Shown here piece by piece: positions 11,831 to 25,105 of a DNA stretch of 64,000 nucleotides. Source of the stretch: Tyto alba (taxonomy: Eukaryota > Chordata > Aves > Strigiformes > Tytonidae); NCBI RefSeq assembly GCF_018691265.1, contig NW_024881316.1, positions 7,996,819 to 8,060,818 of the forward strand, given 5' to 3'. Position 1 is the stretch's first letter, and each line of letters begins with the position of its first letter. The translations under genes and the position numbers were made by a program. Under the pieces are notes generated by a model, which made no database searches, was not told the DNA's origin, and was given only the letters and a program-made list of their open reading frames with translations.

Positions 11831-14258
11831 CACACACTTTTTTTCCTTCTTCTATATTTTATTTTTTTTTTCCCCAAATATAATCTGAAAGAATACATGC
11901 AAAGTGATCTCCAGTTTGACACCAGGTACAATTTGTAAAGGGTGGCTCTGATTTGGATATGCAATGCTATTTTTACAAGTCACAACAGCAGGCATGAGGC
12001 AGGACAAAGTGACCTCCCATTGGACTACTCAAAATATCATCCACATAGATGTTACATCCAAATCTTGAAAGTCACCATAGCTCTTGACCAACATTTAAAC
12101 AGATCAAGAAAAATATCAAAAAACTTAATCTAGTATAGTTTACCATCTTTATCTTGTAGATGAGGACTTTTCTTATGTTGAATTATAATAAATTTTAAAA
12201 ATCTCAAATACTATTTTGTAAAAGTTAACTTATTTTTAATTTAACGGGATGAAAACAACTGTACATTCTATATGTTCAGTTTTCCACATGCCATTAATTT
12301 ATCTAAATTTTTCTTTCTAATTCTTAAGACATGTCTGTTCTAAATCTCTTGAAAAAAAAAAATCAACCTTTTCTAACACAAGGCTGTTACTTTTAAATTT
12401 AATGCCTCTGAAATCTTAAATTTAGAGAAGGAACATTATGTTTAAGGTAATATTAATTATTAGAATTGATGGTTTACTGGAGTCATAGAAAAGTTCTCTG
12501 GTTAATTGAAAGTAAATGCATACTGACGTGAAGGAGAGTTTAAAAATTTCGGTTTGGCGTAAAAGATTAAAACAAAACACCTTAATGTTTAATAGCTTTA
12601 TAAGTTCTAATTCAGAATCTTGGATTTATGGACAGAGCACAGAAACGTGAAAACACTATTTAAAAGTAAGCGGTTGATTCTGCATTCTAAATTTGCATAT
12701 ATGAATAAGATTTCTTGCCAAGATCTATGGAGGAATTCAGGATCCCAACTCTCACTGAAGTTAAATGGAAAAATAGGTTCCTAAATATACTTTTAAATAT
12801 AGTCCCCTACCTTTTTTACTGCTACACAGAGTGGCAGATATACTGATCTCAATTCAAGCCTTCAACTTTTTAAAAACTTTTTTCAAGTGAAAAAGAAAAT
12901 AATTAGAGGAAAAATATAGAAAAATTATATTTGACTATTGTTGCCCAGAACTATGCATTAGTAGGCAATAGAAATATTGCACAGATTAATATGCAGTACC
13001 AACTTGAAAAGTTGCAAAAAAAGAGGACTAGGCAGATAAGAAGAGCTTGTTTACCTGTATGGCTTGAAATGATCATATCATCAGAGAAGGTCCTGAGATA
13101 TCTAAATCTGAACTGATATTCAAGTATCTTTTGAACACTATGAAGCTGAAGTATATTTGAATTCAACTTCCCATTTTATGTTCAATCTTAATTAGAAAGG
13201 TTTTGTATGATTGGAATAACTGGATTAAAATTTCTGTTTCTAATTGCTTCTTGGACCAAAGTTTATCCATTTAGTTTGGAAATTTCTTTTTAAAAAGCAC
13301 CTCTGCCCTTTACTACTGGAGTCTTCTTTCAGCAATTATAATTGTTCATAGCCGTGACTTACTTGCTTTTTTATTTTGACAACATTGCTTTCAGGACTTA
13401 TTATTCATAAAGTAGGAGTCAACCTTTGAAGATGATAAGCGCCATACAATGTGCTCAGTTCAAGTAGCAAAAATAGTACTTGAATTCAATCTTCTTTCAA
13501 GTTTGATCTGCCTCTGAGAATCAGGAATGGTACAATAGAAATTAGTATGTGTATGAACTACCTACAAAAAGACTTTATGCAAAAGGTTCTGTCTCATCCC
13601 TCTCTTGCTCTCTTTTGCTCTCAGTGAACTTTTTACCAGGCTGTTGAATGCTATATATTAAGAATTTCAACTTGGCTCACTAGAATAGGCATATGAAGTA
13701 ATCAGATAAATGAAAATTTAGCACATATCTTTTACCATTTTATTCTTTTAACACACAATGTTCTATGGCTAACAGAGCTGACCTACTTGGGAATTCCATT
13801 CAGATTTAAAAAAAAAAAATAAGCAGCCCTCATTTCTGATCTAACTAGAAAAAATTAAGAAAAATAATAGATCGGAATTCTGTGATAGCGACATGGATAG
13901 CTTCATTAATATCACCCTGTGAAAGTGTAAACAGAATAGAATGCCTTATGTGACTGTTTGATTCAGTGAGGCAATAGCCTTGTATTTTGCTTATTTTTTA
14001 TTTCTTCTATTTGGTGTCTTGTGTTTATTTTACATTACAGGGCATTTATTTTGCAGGAGGATCTTTTATATCATATTTCTCTTGTGGTATCATACTGTGC
14101 ATGTCATTTTTATTCATAAACAGTGAAACACATTTCCTGGGCACTAAAGAATGTATTGTTTTAGACTGAGTCTCAGCCTACAATTAAGTCCATTCCTGTT
14201 CATAATAATTTACTTAAAGGGATTTAAGCATTTAAATAAGTTAATTATGTGCTCAAGT

Positions 14259-14290
<32 letters not shown>

Positions 14291-17200
14291 TATATACATG
14301 AGTGCTCTATTAATATTTTTTCAGTTATTAAAATGGTATTGTTTTATAAATGATGTACTGAAGATACTGAGGTTGGTATATTAGCCTCAATTTATTATTA
14401 GATATTCCTTACAACATGATTATATACAGCTTCAGCAGAGACACATAGGGAAATCCTGTGCGTAAGAGTAAGTTTCAACACTATTAAGTCAAGAAAGGAC
14501 CAAAATAGAAATCCTCCATACTATTGAATGTTACTCATTATTCACCTAAATAAATCCACTTACAGATCTCATGGAGATGACATCCCAAACTATGTTTTTT
14601 ATTTACCTCTTCAGTTTAGGTTGTATCACATGGAAATATGCTTATTTCACAGAGCTGATGAACATGTTATTTCGAGGTTCTTCAGCAAGTTGCAACAGAG
14701 GGTTTGAGAACCTTGGAAGTGGGTGCTCCTGCAAAATCAAATTATTTGCAGATTTTTGAATGTGTCCCCTCTGCAAATTTTACACATTATCAAATGTTAT
14801 TGTGTACACAATCAACCAGGAACCCCCCTAAAACTGCCCAAGACAGTCATTATGGAAGATGTCAGTTTAGGGGTAACTAACAGTCACTGCCTTTGCATAC
14901 TTCCTTGATATAGTCATATATTCTGGCATCCTGTTGTGGCTGACTAGGGTTATAAAGCAGCTATAATTTCAAAACTACAGAAAGTTCAATGGGGAGAAGA
15001 AGAGTGGGTTTAGATCCAGGGCTTTTATCTCTGGATTTGCCCAAACAAAAGCAGGACAAATTTGCATCATCTTCAATGTAATTGGCTTTTAATCAAAAGT
15101 GATTTTAATATAAATATTGAGATTTTTGCTCCTGAAGCAGCATGATTGTTTGCATTTCCCCTTGAAGCAGGATGTAAGTAGAGATGCCATTCGGCTGTAA
15201 CTCTGACAGCCAGCCGAACTCCAAGGGCCATGACCCCACTGAAACAATCATTTATGCTGAGGAAAAATGTGCAAGTAGCTTCCAATGCAGAAAGTAAAAA
15301 GAAGCACTTTGTAACAAATATATAATTTCCTAGTTACAAGATGAGATAAAAAACAATCAGCCAAGCAAACTAATTTTTCATTCAAATGATCACCCAAAAG
15401 GTTCCATCAGCAGTTAGGACAAACACAGCCTTACTAATATAAATAATACAACTAATAAAAAAGTTAAAAGTGAACGTGCTGCCCTGCACTGACTAGGATT
15501 GTTCCCCCAGGTCAGATCTTTGAGAGAAATTTAAAAGTTAGTTTGTCACATGGACTATCTGGGTACCGACATAACCAAGAAAGGATGAGGCTACTCTTCT
15601 CACTCCTATCCGCGTCAGCAATACAAAAACAAGCAAGGTTATATTCCTGTTAAGTTACTCTCCAGAGCTGATGGCTGAAGAGAGAGGAAAGATAAGAAAG
15701 GAGTGAATTGAACAAAGGCTATTTACTGTTTCTTGCTATAGCAACACAGCTGAAACAGTACATATACTACTATAACCCCCCAAAATCACAGAAAGAGTGT
15801 TGTTTGAGTATGCCTGTATTTTGTCAGCAGGTATGACTTCACTTTATTTACCCTCTGAATTGACCATAAGCAAGGCACTTGCAGAATAGAAGTGTACCTG
15901 AAAAATCATAAACTCAGCATGATCCAATAAACTTTCTGAGAGGTAGGCATCACTAGTCCAGTTCACGCATCAAACCATCTTAGTTCACGGGCAGAGATGA
16001 ACAAGACTTAATGTAGTCATGGCATGAGCCAAAATGTGTCTGTGAGTTTTCTCTGCAGGAAGTAAAACTACCTCAAAGTTGTATCAGAGGAGGAAGAATC
16101 AAAATAAATTTAAAAAAATATATAGAAAATGAAAACTCAAAGATGATACACATACACTATAGAGACCCCAACATCAGGTATCACTTAGGGACAGATTGTG
16201 GCCTCATTGTGGATATATACTATTTTATGACCATAAGCCCAATGCTCAGGGAAAAATGCAATGTTAAGGAGTACTAGGAAGGAACTGAAAGCAACTGAAA
16301 AGCCATGGAAAATAATATTTTGTCAATTTATTAATCCATGATGCACTCATAGTGCGAAAAACACAGGAACTCAGGTCATGGTATTACAAAAATGATAGAG
16401 AAGAACTTGAGAAATACACAAAATATTACCAGAGTTGAAGAACAGCTTAATTACTAGGAGAGATGCATTAATGTAGTTGTCACAATCTTGGAAGGAAGAC
16501 AATGGGAGAAGGAGATAGGAACACACAGAGAAGGGAATGGATAATGCTGACGAATTACAACTATTATCTATAAATTTTAATAGCAGAAAATCCAATGGGG
16601 ACTGAAAGGAAATTATTAGGTGGAAGCTTTAAAACAAACAAAAAGAAGTTTGTTTCACACAGCACATAATTAAAAGGTGACACACATTGCCAAAGGATAT
16701 TTGCATGACAAACTATAAACGTGTTTGAAAAGTGAGTAGGCAAATTCACAGAAGAAAAGTTAATTAAAGTCTACCAATCAGAATATTGAGGGTAAAACAT
16801 CCAGCTCAGGAAGTCTCTAAACTGGTGATTTGTTACAAAATAAGAGGAACATAATGTAGACAAAAAGAGGATATAATGATGGAAGTATCATTTTACTCCT
16901 TTTTGTTCACTGTACTGAAGAATCAACTACTCATCTTTCCTAAAACATTGGACAACATGGAACAAAGAGTTTACTTCATATACTTGAAACAGTTTTACTA
17001 TGGAGTGCATTACTTGGAAATTGCAAAAGATGTGTAACCTTACCTGACATCTTTAATAAAAATGTTAAAATATCTGTGCTATGGAGAAATTATATCAAAT
17101 AGCATTCTAACTGAAAATGAATGCACACATTCTAACAACTGCAGGATAAAACCAGTGCAAAACCCTCCTAGGTAAGAAAGAAAGTGTTGTGGTTCAAATC

Positions 17201-17712
17201 ATGACAAAAGAGATCATCATATATACATTTTAGGAGAATTTTAATCTTCAGCCAAAAGTTTATGCCTATATGTAAAATTATTTTTAAAATAATATTGTCT
17301 TCCTTTAGATTAAACTAATTTTCTTGTAAGACAGCAGTGATATTTATACCAAAAGGTAGCAGTTGACATTCAGTGATTATATTAGCCACTGTAATTATTT
17401 TGTTTAGAAAAATATTTTGCTGAAAAGTCAAGATTTGTTAAAATCACACAGAGGAAGGCAGGAATTAAGGTTGATGGTTGTTAAACAACTATTTATTTTT
17501 CCTGGATAAGAGTAATGCAGTTATGTATTATATAGGCTGTGTGAGATGTATGATGTCTTTAATATTAATTTTCTTGCTTTCAGAATGGTTGAGTAGGTAA
17601 CTTATGTGGTCTTGAGCAATTTAATGCTTGGTAAACCTTTTTCTAAACCTTTTTCAGTTTTGAGATTTGTAGAGGGAACTATAGAGAACCCCACACAACA
17701 AAGACCTTAAAT

Positions 17713-17716
<4 letters not shown>
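11831..17716. other. AT-rich unique DNA, nothing recognised
   Basis: No gene, RNA gene or mobile element was recognised. Open frames are below 80 codons. Simple sequence includes T10C4 at 11862-11875 and T27 at 14263-14289. The stretch at 15070-15290 has a 70-codon minus-strand frame without any motif and is not called. Confidence 0.55.
14263..14289. repeat. poly(T) tract, T27
   Basis: Uninterrupted run of 27 T followed by a short TATATATA stretch. No retroposon body is recognised on the complementary strand. Confidence 0.9.

Positions 17717-17745
<29 letters not shown>
17717..17745. repeat. (TG)n microsatellite, about 14 units
   Basis: Uninterrupted TG dinucleotide run of about 29 bases, followed by ACAGACACACATATACACATGT-like alternating purine-pyrimidine sequence. 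Such tracts are usually length-polymorphic. Confidence 0.95.
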
Positions 17746-17747
<2 letters not shown>

Positions 17748-19179
17748 AGACACACATATACACATGTGTTTTACAATATTATCTGGGTTTTATGTTCCCA
17801 AGGCTAAGGCATAAATGCTTTGCTAAATGGGGACTTTTAGTCTTTAATCAAAATTCCTACAGAAATATATTTGAAATTTTGACTCACTAATGTTTATATG
17901 AGGCTATTGTTTTGGAACACTGTAAAATATCCCAAAGAATCAAGACTCAAATACTGAGTTTAATTCAATCTTTTTTTTTAAATGCATTGAGCCAAATCCT
18001 AGTACCTGTAATTCCAGTATAACCCAAGGTCCATTGAGCTAATGGACTTGTCCTGAGAGCAGGGTTTGGCCCAAACTGTAGGAAAACTATATACAGTAAA
18101 TTTTTGAAAATCTCACTGCAAAAACCTTCAATATCACAAAGTTTATATGTGTAAAACTATTAGTCAAAATGTGTATGAAAAACATACTATTTGTAAAGAG
18201 GGTATTGTAGCTGAAACTTCCTATATGTAGGCCTGAAAATTTACTGCACAATTTACATCCACTATTTCTCTAATGAACCTTGGTTGTTTGGCAACTAGGA
18301 AAAACTAAGCTAGCAAAAAATCAATCTAAATGCTTTATCTTGTTAAATCTTCTTAATGAATACTGTAAACTGAAACATAGTTGCAATAAGACAGAAATCT
18401 TAAAGATAATTAGTATTTTAGTGCAGTTGTTTATCATCAGGACATAACATCTAAAGAGTTTAGGTGATAGATTTGTTCCTGGCTATAGGTCTGAAATGCA
18501 GCTTGACATTGATTATATAATTAAAATTCCATTTACTGCATAGACTTTTACCTCTGTCATGAAAGAGAAACTTAGTATATTTGGGATGATTCCATAAGGA
18601 AAATTCATGAATGGTCTTGCTGTTACTCCAAGAAGATGTAGAAAATGGTCTCCAACAGACTAAAAGTCACACCAGAGTGATTAGGTTGATTCTGAGTTAT
18701 GGGATTATTATATGATTTGCTTCCTTGCTGGGCAAGGCAACTGTCTCCCAATTTAGTGTTTCCTTGGTAATACAGGAGACATAAATACATTTAGAAGATG
18801 TGAACCTTTTTCCATTTCAAAATAACTCCTCCATGGAACACATCAGTTTCAGAATCAGCTTTAGCCAGTTTGTCTTTTAGCAGAGAAATGTTGAGCACTT
18901 GGTTGATTTTTTTTTTTTTTCATATGAGACAATATCTATATGAAGCATTTACACTAAGTACTGGCTAATGTTCATCCCTCAATTTAAAAACATACAAGTT
19001 TTTCCTTCCATACCTTAATGACATGTGTCCTTCACAGAAAACAGGTCTCTGAGGTGGCTGTTCACACTACTCTGCCCTCTCTCCTGAGAACTGGACCCAA
19101 TGAAGTGGATATGTGATGTTTCGAAGACTTAAATACTAAGGATGTCATGAGTTTTTTCTAAGCTGTGTGATTTCATTGC
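17746..19179. other. AT-rich unique DNA, nothing recognised
   Basis: No open frame of note, RNA gene or repeat other than a short T run near 18910 was found. Confidence 0.55.
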
Positions 19180-19620
19180 CTTACTTTGACCGAAAATTAC
19201 AAAAGGTTACTCACTCTGTGCTCATTTTCCTTTCATGCACGAGCGTTTGTACAAAGTAGAAAAGCAGCAGTAACTTATGATGCTTTAACCACTATAATAG
19301 CTAATGGACTTTGAAGGGAGCATAATGGACCGAATACTGTTCTGCTAACCTGCTCCCTGTCCCCACTGCCCTTGAGAGCTGCAGAGGGCTGCACGACAGC
19401 TGTACTGTGACTGAGAAATGCATTGCTGCTTCCTTCGCCCTCCACCTGGCTCTTCGGCTCTTCTTTGTGGGATTTGCATACAACCCTTTGTGAATTCTTT
19501 GCAAATATATTTTAAGTACAGTAGAATTCTTTACAACTTGTCAGGAATACACAACAAAGATGCACTAATACCTAAAAGCTTCAATGGAATACAAAGGACT
19601 TGCCTTTGGGATGCCTGATT
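19180..19620. promoter_or_regulatory. Candidate conserved enhancer with POU and SOX-like sites
   Basis: The patch is higher in complexity and CpG than its flanks (CpG near 19190, 19237-19245, 19331, 19392, 19437 and 19455). It carries a perfect octamer ATTTGCAT at 19472-19479, six bases before a CTTTGTG SOX/TCF-type core, and a second octamer-like TTTGCAAAT at 19498-19506. Clustered POU and SOX sites in high-complexity non-coding DNA are typical of developmental enhancers. Overlapping open frames of 67 (minus) and 66 (plus) codons have no motif and are treated as chance. No conservation data are available, so this is inference. Confidence 0.3.
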
Positions 19621-19763
19621 TACTTTCCCTTTTAAGGAAAGTGTTATACAGTACATCATTCTGGCTGGCATCACACTGGATGTCTGTCAGAAGCTACCTT
19701 TTTTAACTGTCAACCCATCAAATTAATTGCTTTGTTCTGAATGTGAGTTGGGTGATGACATAC

Positions 19764-19783
19764 TTTTTTTTTTTTTTTTTTTT
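19764..19783. repeat. poly(T) tract, T20
   Basis: Uninterrupted run of 20 T. Flanks are unique sequence with no recognised retroposon. Confidence 0.9.
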
Positions 19784-22700
19784 GTTTAACCTGCTGATAA
19801 AGGAGCTAGATGTTTGGAAGACAACATATAGCCATTTTTGAGAAGGACAAAATGGACTTTACAAGAACTGAAAAAGTAATCATATTTATATCCTTATGAG
19901 GTAAGTAAAACTATACTGAAATGGTAGAAGAAGTGCAGGCATCTTGCCAGTATACCACTCAGGCTGCAGTATAGCTCTTTTAAAACTTTGTCAAGTATTT
20001 TGGCAGTGAGAAACTGCTGACAAATTAATATGTTTATGTGCTGCATACAACATCTATTTTGGACTGTAGTGCTGCACTAAACATATTTTCCCACATACAC
20101 TCTATCAGATTTTTTTTCCTCTGAGAGGTTTCCTTATCTACCTTAAACTATGCAAGAGGGTTTTGCTTTCAACTGTTTTTTATAAATATTACAAATTAAC
20201 AATTCATTATTCCATCCTGTAGGGACTTTGGACTGCAATAATTGTATGTAATTTTGCTATAAAGCATATAAATTTATGAAAAATGCAGTACTCTTTAAGG
20301 AACTGGAAACTTTAGGATGGTGTTCATTATGGATATACAAGATTGGTGTTATACAAATGATGTTTTCATTTCCTTGTTAATTTAAAAAGTAAAATAAAAA
20401 AAAAAAAACAAACAACTTTGTTACCACTGGACCAATAAAACTGTGTATACACACAAACAAATACAAACATTTAATCTGTATACATATATACACACACATA
20501 TCTGCGTGCATGCATTTCATTCAAAGTGAAAATGCTTCCAAATAAAATATCTTATTTATATTATGCTAAAGGGTATCTCTAATAAAAGAAAGGAAATGAA
20601 GGACTAAACTTAAATACTGTAAATGCAATGAGAACAATGTTCTCCTTTAGTTGAATAACCTAGTACTCACAGACCCTATCCAGTCTGCAGGAAACTGAAT
20701 TAAATTCCTTCTTCTCTCTGATGAAATTTGAATTCAGTTCACCCAGGTCAAAAAATTATTCTAAATGTCCTGCAAAAGCATACAAATAGGGAAAGAGAAG
20801 CAGATTCCTTCGGTCTCCTCTCTTCGTATTGTTGCACCCTCTCTATACCCCTCTGCTGTGCAAAAGTGTGTGATGTGTATGCTGAACACACATCGTTTAG
20901 TGTCTTAGGACATTTGCCCAGCATCTTGAATAGCCCCTACAATGAGAATAAGGCTCCCTCATCGCTGGTCCCCTGGACAGCCCATAATGTGTGACCGTAT
21001 GTATAGATTCAAATCCTCTGGGCAGAAGAAAGACTTGCACTGTCTCCTAGAATAGATGATATTATGAGCGGAAGGCTGATAAAAGAAAATACTGCTTTTC
21101 TGAATCTCCAATCTCCCCCCAAATTTCAGCTGAAATTGGTGAATGTAACACAAACAATTTATGTTTTTTCTTTAATGAAATCTACATTTTTGATGAATAA
21201 ATTATTTATCAAAAAGAAAACATTAATTTCACTCAAGTTGGAAGATGTCTTTCAACAGCATGTGCCTGACATGGCAAAGCATTACTACTATGTTAGAGAT
21301 AATGCTGATTTACATTCTTTAACATTTCTAAATTGTAAAGCTCAGAGTCTGTTTTGGATAATCTGGATAGTATATTTCAGGCAGTCTCATACCAAAAAAC
21401 ATCAATGTTGACTATGATTCAGTGCAGTAACTGACATGCTGTATCATCCCTTATTGTAATGGCAGACATTTTTCCGGTGCTAACCTTTCAGATTCTTACA
21501 AAACCAGCAGATAGGCATGTCAGTAGAAAGAGACAACAGACACTGTCCTCCAGCCATACTTTTTAGGATGAGCAAAATACTTCACTAGTAAATGGCTCCA
21601 CCCACATTCTGACAGCTCCTTTGAGTGCCCCTAACTATCCAAAACCTGATTGTCACCTTTATCATTTTACCCACCCACTACTAAAGGTTGGTAAGATAAT
21701 TAATTTTGATTTCACTAGATGACTTTAGAGAGTAGATAGTATCTAGTTTTGGAAATGCTTAATGGGAAAGATAATCAGTCTTTTTCCCCCTTCCTTCTCA
21801 GACCTTTGAATTCTTAGTCAGAAAATAGTTGCCAAATCTATTTTTCTGACTTGTACTACCAAATCTGTCAAATTCTAACTAACCAAAATGTATATTTGTA
21901 TCTCATAAATACAGTTCTTGCAATGCACTCTGGTGGCATGAAGCTGTTTATAGAAGTGTTAATATAAAGTAAAACACAGTCAGTGGGGCACTGAGAAAGG
22001 CAATTAATGCTATTTAGCTCCCTTTGTAAAGTACCTATTTACTTCCAAGAGCAACTTGTGTTAATGTAGTAGTGTTAAACTGAAGATGCCATCCATTCAC
22101 ATACATTTACAACCAGTAAAATAAAAGAGAAAGAAAAAGCCTTGGAACATTATGTTCTCTGATAAATTGATAGGTAGAGAAGCCCAAATAAAGATATCAA
22201 GGAAGATCTAAAGTGTGTGTTCAAACACAGTCTTATTATATCAAACAGGAATGCAAAAAAAAAAAAAAAAGGTTGCTGGAAAACCTTGTAGTAACTAATG
22301 CAAACAAAAGAAAACCAGAAAATTGATAAGAAAATAGAACTGGCTTGATTAGATCAATTCTATTAAAAGCTCTGAAAGACAATAAATGATTCAATAGAGG
22401 TAATCTGCAGTTCAGGTTTATTCAGTAATCCACTGGAGGTCTTTGTCAAAATCTTTTGACAAGCTAATTAAAAGGAGACAGTTATGCAGCACTGAGTATT
22501 TACTTCTGTGAAATGAATCAAGCCATCTTCAAGTTTCTATATACATATTTTCTTCTTAGAAGTGTCACAGTGACCTTTCTGGATACCATTAATAAACTCC
22601 TCCTTCATCGTGATAGCTTCAGAGTAACATGTTATTTGACTGTACTGTTCTGGGGAGGACTTAATTTAATATTAATTTATTTTGTGTCTTGAATGATTCC

Positions 22701-24979
22701 TAATTTGACTGGAATTTCTTCAGGTAATTTTAAAAAAAGTTGTTTAGAAAAAAATGAATTAAAATTTTCGAGATCAAATTTTAACCCAGTGCTCCAAATG
22801 TTTGTTTTAGGCTTATAAAGACCTTAGATATTTTCAACCTGTCTCCAAAACTTTATGGTTTTTATGAAATCCATCTCAGAAAGGATCTATGAAATCTTTA
22901 GCTGAATTATTCTGCTGATGACAATACTGTGTATATTTCTGTTTTGTTTTTGTCGGTGTCACATAAAGGAGTTATTAGTCTGCATGATTTTCTCTAAATT
23001 TCCAGACATTCTCAGTGTGACTTCCCTTCTCTACTCAAGAATTGCAGGTTTGTTTTTACCATCCTTGACCAATAACATTTCTATAGTAGAAATAAGTTGA
23101 TAGCCAAGGTTCTAGTTACTACTTCCTGATTGACTCACTATACAACAGTCCTTTTTCTGCACTTAAATTTGTGCATCAATAGAAAGAGGCTAATTATGCT
23201 TGCACTAGAAAATATTTTTAAAACATATGAATGGTAAGACACTTTGATGATTTAAACTAAAGCTTGTTTTTCAAATCTGGGACAGATTATTAATAATTAC
23301 GCTGTTCCAAGGGATATATGCAGAATCCATAAATCTGTGTCTGGGTGCTATAGCACTGAAGTTAGGTCCAATAAAATCTACAAAGAAAAGTCTGCTCGTA
23401 AAAAGAAAGAAACAAAAGGAAGAGTCTCCAGAGGGGACTGAATATAGCAGCTGTTGTTTTTTCCAAAAGAAACCTCATGAGCACACCTGTAATCTCTGCA
23501 CTCCTTTAGTGGGATGGCTTTTATGTAGCATAATTCACAGCAGTATTTTGGAGGGAACAGATTAGGGTAAATCAAATTTCTTTCAGCTAACTGTTAGCTA
23601 GTGTTAAGTGGCAGGTAAATGACATTGTTTCATGAAGTTTGGGGGAATATTGGTTTATGTCACATGCTCCCTCAGGTAGAGACCAATCAGTCCCATATTT
23701 GAATTAAAGCAGGACTCTGAAAAGGATAAACTAATACAGCTGGTGCTTTTACTGTAACTGATCCTGCCTTTACAGTTTATGGACCTTCCTACATTAGTGT
23801 TTTATTTTGGCCCAGGAGTGATATTTTCAAGGTGATATACCACCAATTGTCCCCTCTCCCAGTGCTAGATAAGAGCACACAAGCTGGAGTCCTTGACAAC
23901 GCCTAACCAGTGTGCATGTGCTCAGAGCACACCTCAGATGTTTCTAAAGCTGGCAGGCATTCAGTCCTCTCAGTCAGGCTGGAATGAGTCTGAAACACCT
24001 CTATCCTCCTAAACTCATGTAGCGAGGACATCATGTCCTCATCAACAAATGTTATGGACTAGATGCACATCTACGGGAAAAAAAAATTACCCGCTGTCAA
24101 AAGACATAGCCCATTTTAACACTGAGAACTGCCAACGTTATCACCTTCTCACACAATGAATACATGCTACTCATTTCCCTACAGTACACATTCTCTTACA
24201 CAAGCTGTAAAGCAATTATTTCATAGATTTATTGTAAAATAGAAATAGTGACCGAGTCTTTAGTTTTGTGACACTGCAGAATCATATGTGTATGTGTATT
24301 GGAAATTATGCCAGTTACATCCCTGTTGTGTTTTTATTGATTCATTTTGGAAGGACTCCCTCTTTTATTCTATATAAATTAACATATCTAGAGAAAAGCC
24401 TTCTTTATGTAAGACCATGGTATAATTTTAAGTAATTTACTAGTGTACTCTTCCTTGTTAATTTAATCCAACTTGATCTGAGATAGTGTAACATTCCTGT
24501 GAAGATATTTAATATCATCTCTCAAAATTGCTGAAACAATATTATTGTAATCTTAATTCCATCTGTCTGGTTTAGATGTTCTTAATGTTACATAGATTCC
24601 ATTTTACATTTTACAATCTTCATGGTCTATTCTCTAATAATTGACTTACATTTCTATTTTCAGGATTTTTTGACTGTCATTTTATTGGTATTTTAAGGTA
24701 TGTTTAACACATTCTTGTTATATATGTGAAAAACTAGAAGAGTCTTATCATAGTGAGACATTTTAATTTGATACACAGCTCTCTGCACCACAGAGATTAT
24801 CAGCATTCCCTGCATTGCTTCACTGGGCAGGGGAAAATAAATAAAAAGTGAATATTATTCTCATAGAAACTGGAGCCTGTCCTCTATATATACACTTGTA
24901 CTCTTTACTAATACCAAGTGAATATATTTCGTCATTTCCCCATTCCCCTTTTTCCTTTGATGGTGTCTGAGGGTGCTTT
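19784..24979. other. AT-rich unique DNA, nothing recognised
   Basis: The longest open frame is 115 codons on the plus strand (21064-21411) and resembles no family I know. It is AT-rich, lysine- and phenylalanine-heavy, as chance frames here are. Simple sequence includes an A-rich stretch near 20396-20408, alternating TACA/CACA sequence at 20440-20505 and A16 at 22255-22270. Confidence 0.55.
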
Positions 24980-25105
24980 CAGAGACGCTTCACCTCGTAG
25001 CATAGTTGGCTGAGAGAAGGTACACAGCATACTAACGTTCAGAGACTTTATTCATGAACCTAGCAGTTATCACATCGCACATCCCAGCCTATGATCGTCT
25101 CTCAT
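24980..25105. other. CpG-retaining patch of unknown origin
   Basis: Five CpG dinucleotides lie in about 110 bases (24986, 24995, 25036, 25076 and 25095), unlike the surrounding CpG-poor DNA. A short direct repeat TTCAGAGAC occurs at both 24979 and 25038. No open frame, LTR ends or tRNA-type promoter was found. It could be a regulatory element or a recently inserted piece. Confidence 0.3.

Noticed and set aside
17188..17200. GGTTCAAATC as a tRNA or SINE B box
   Set aside because: No A box at the right distance, no cloverleaf and no SINE body.
21064..21411. 115-codon plus-strand open frame
   Set aside because: Low-complexity residue make-up typical of AT-rich chance frames, with no splice or domain evidence.
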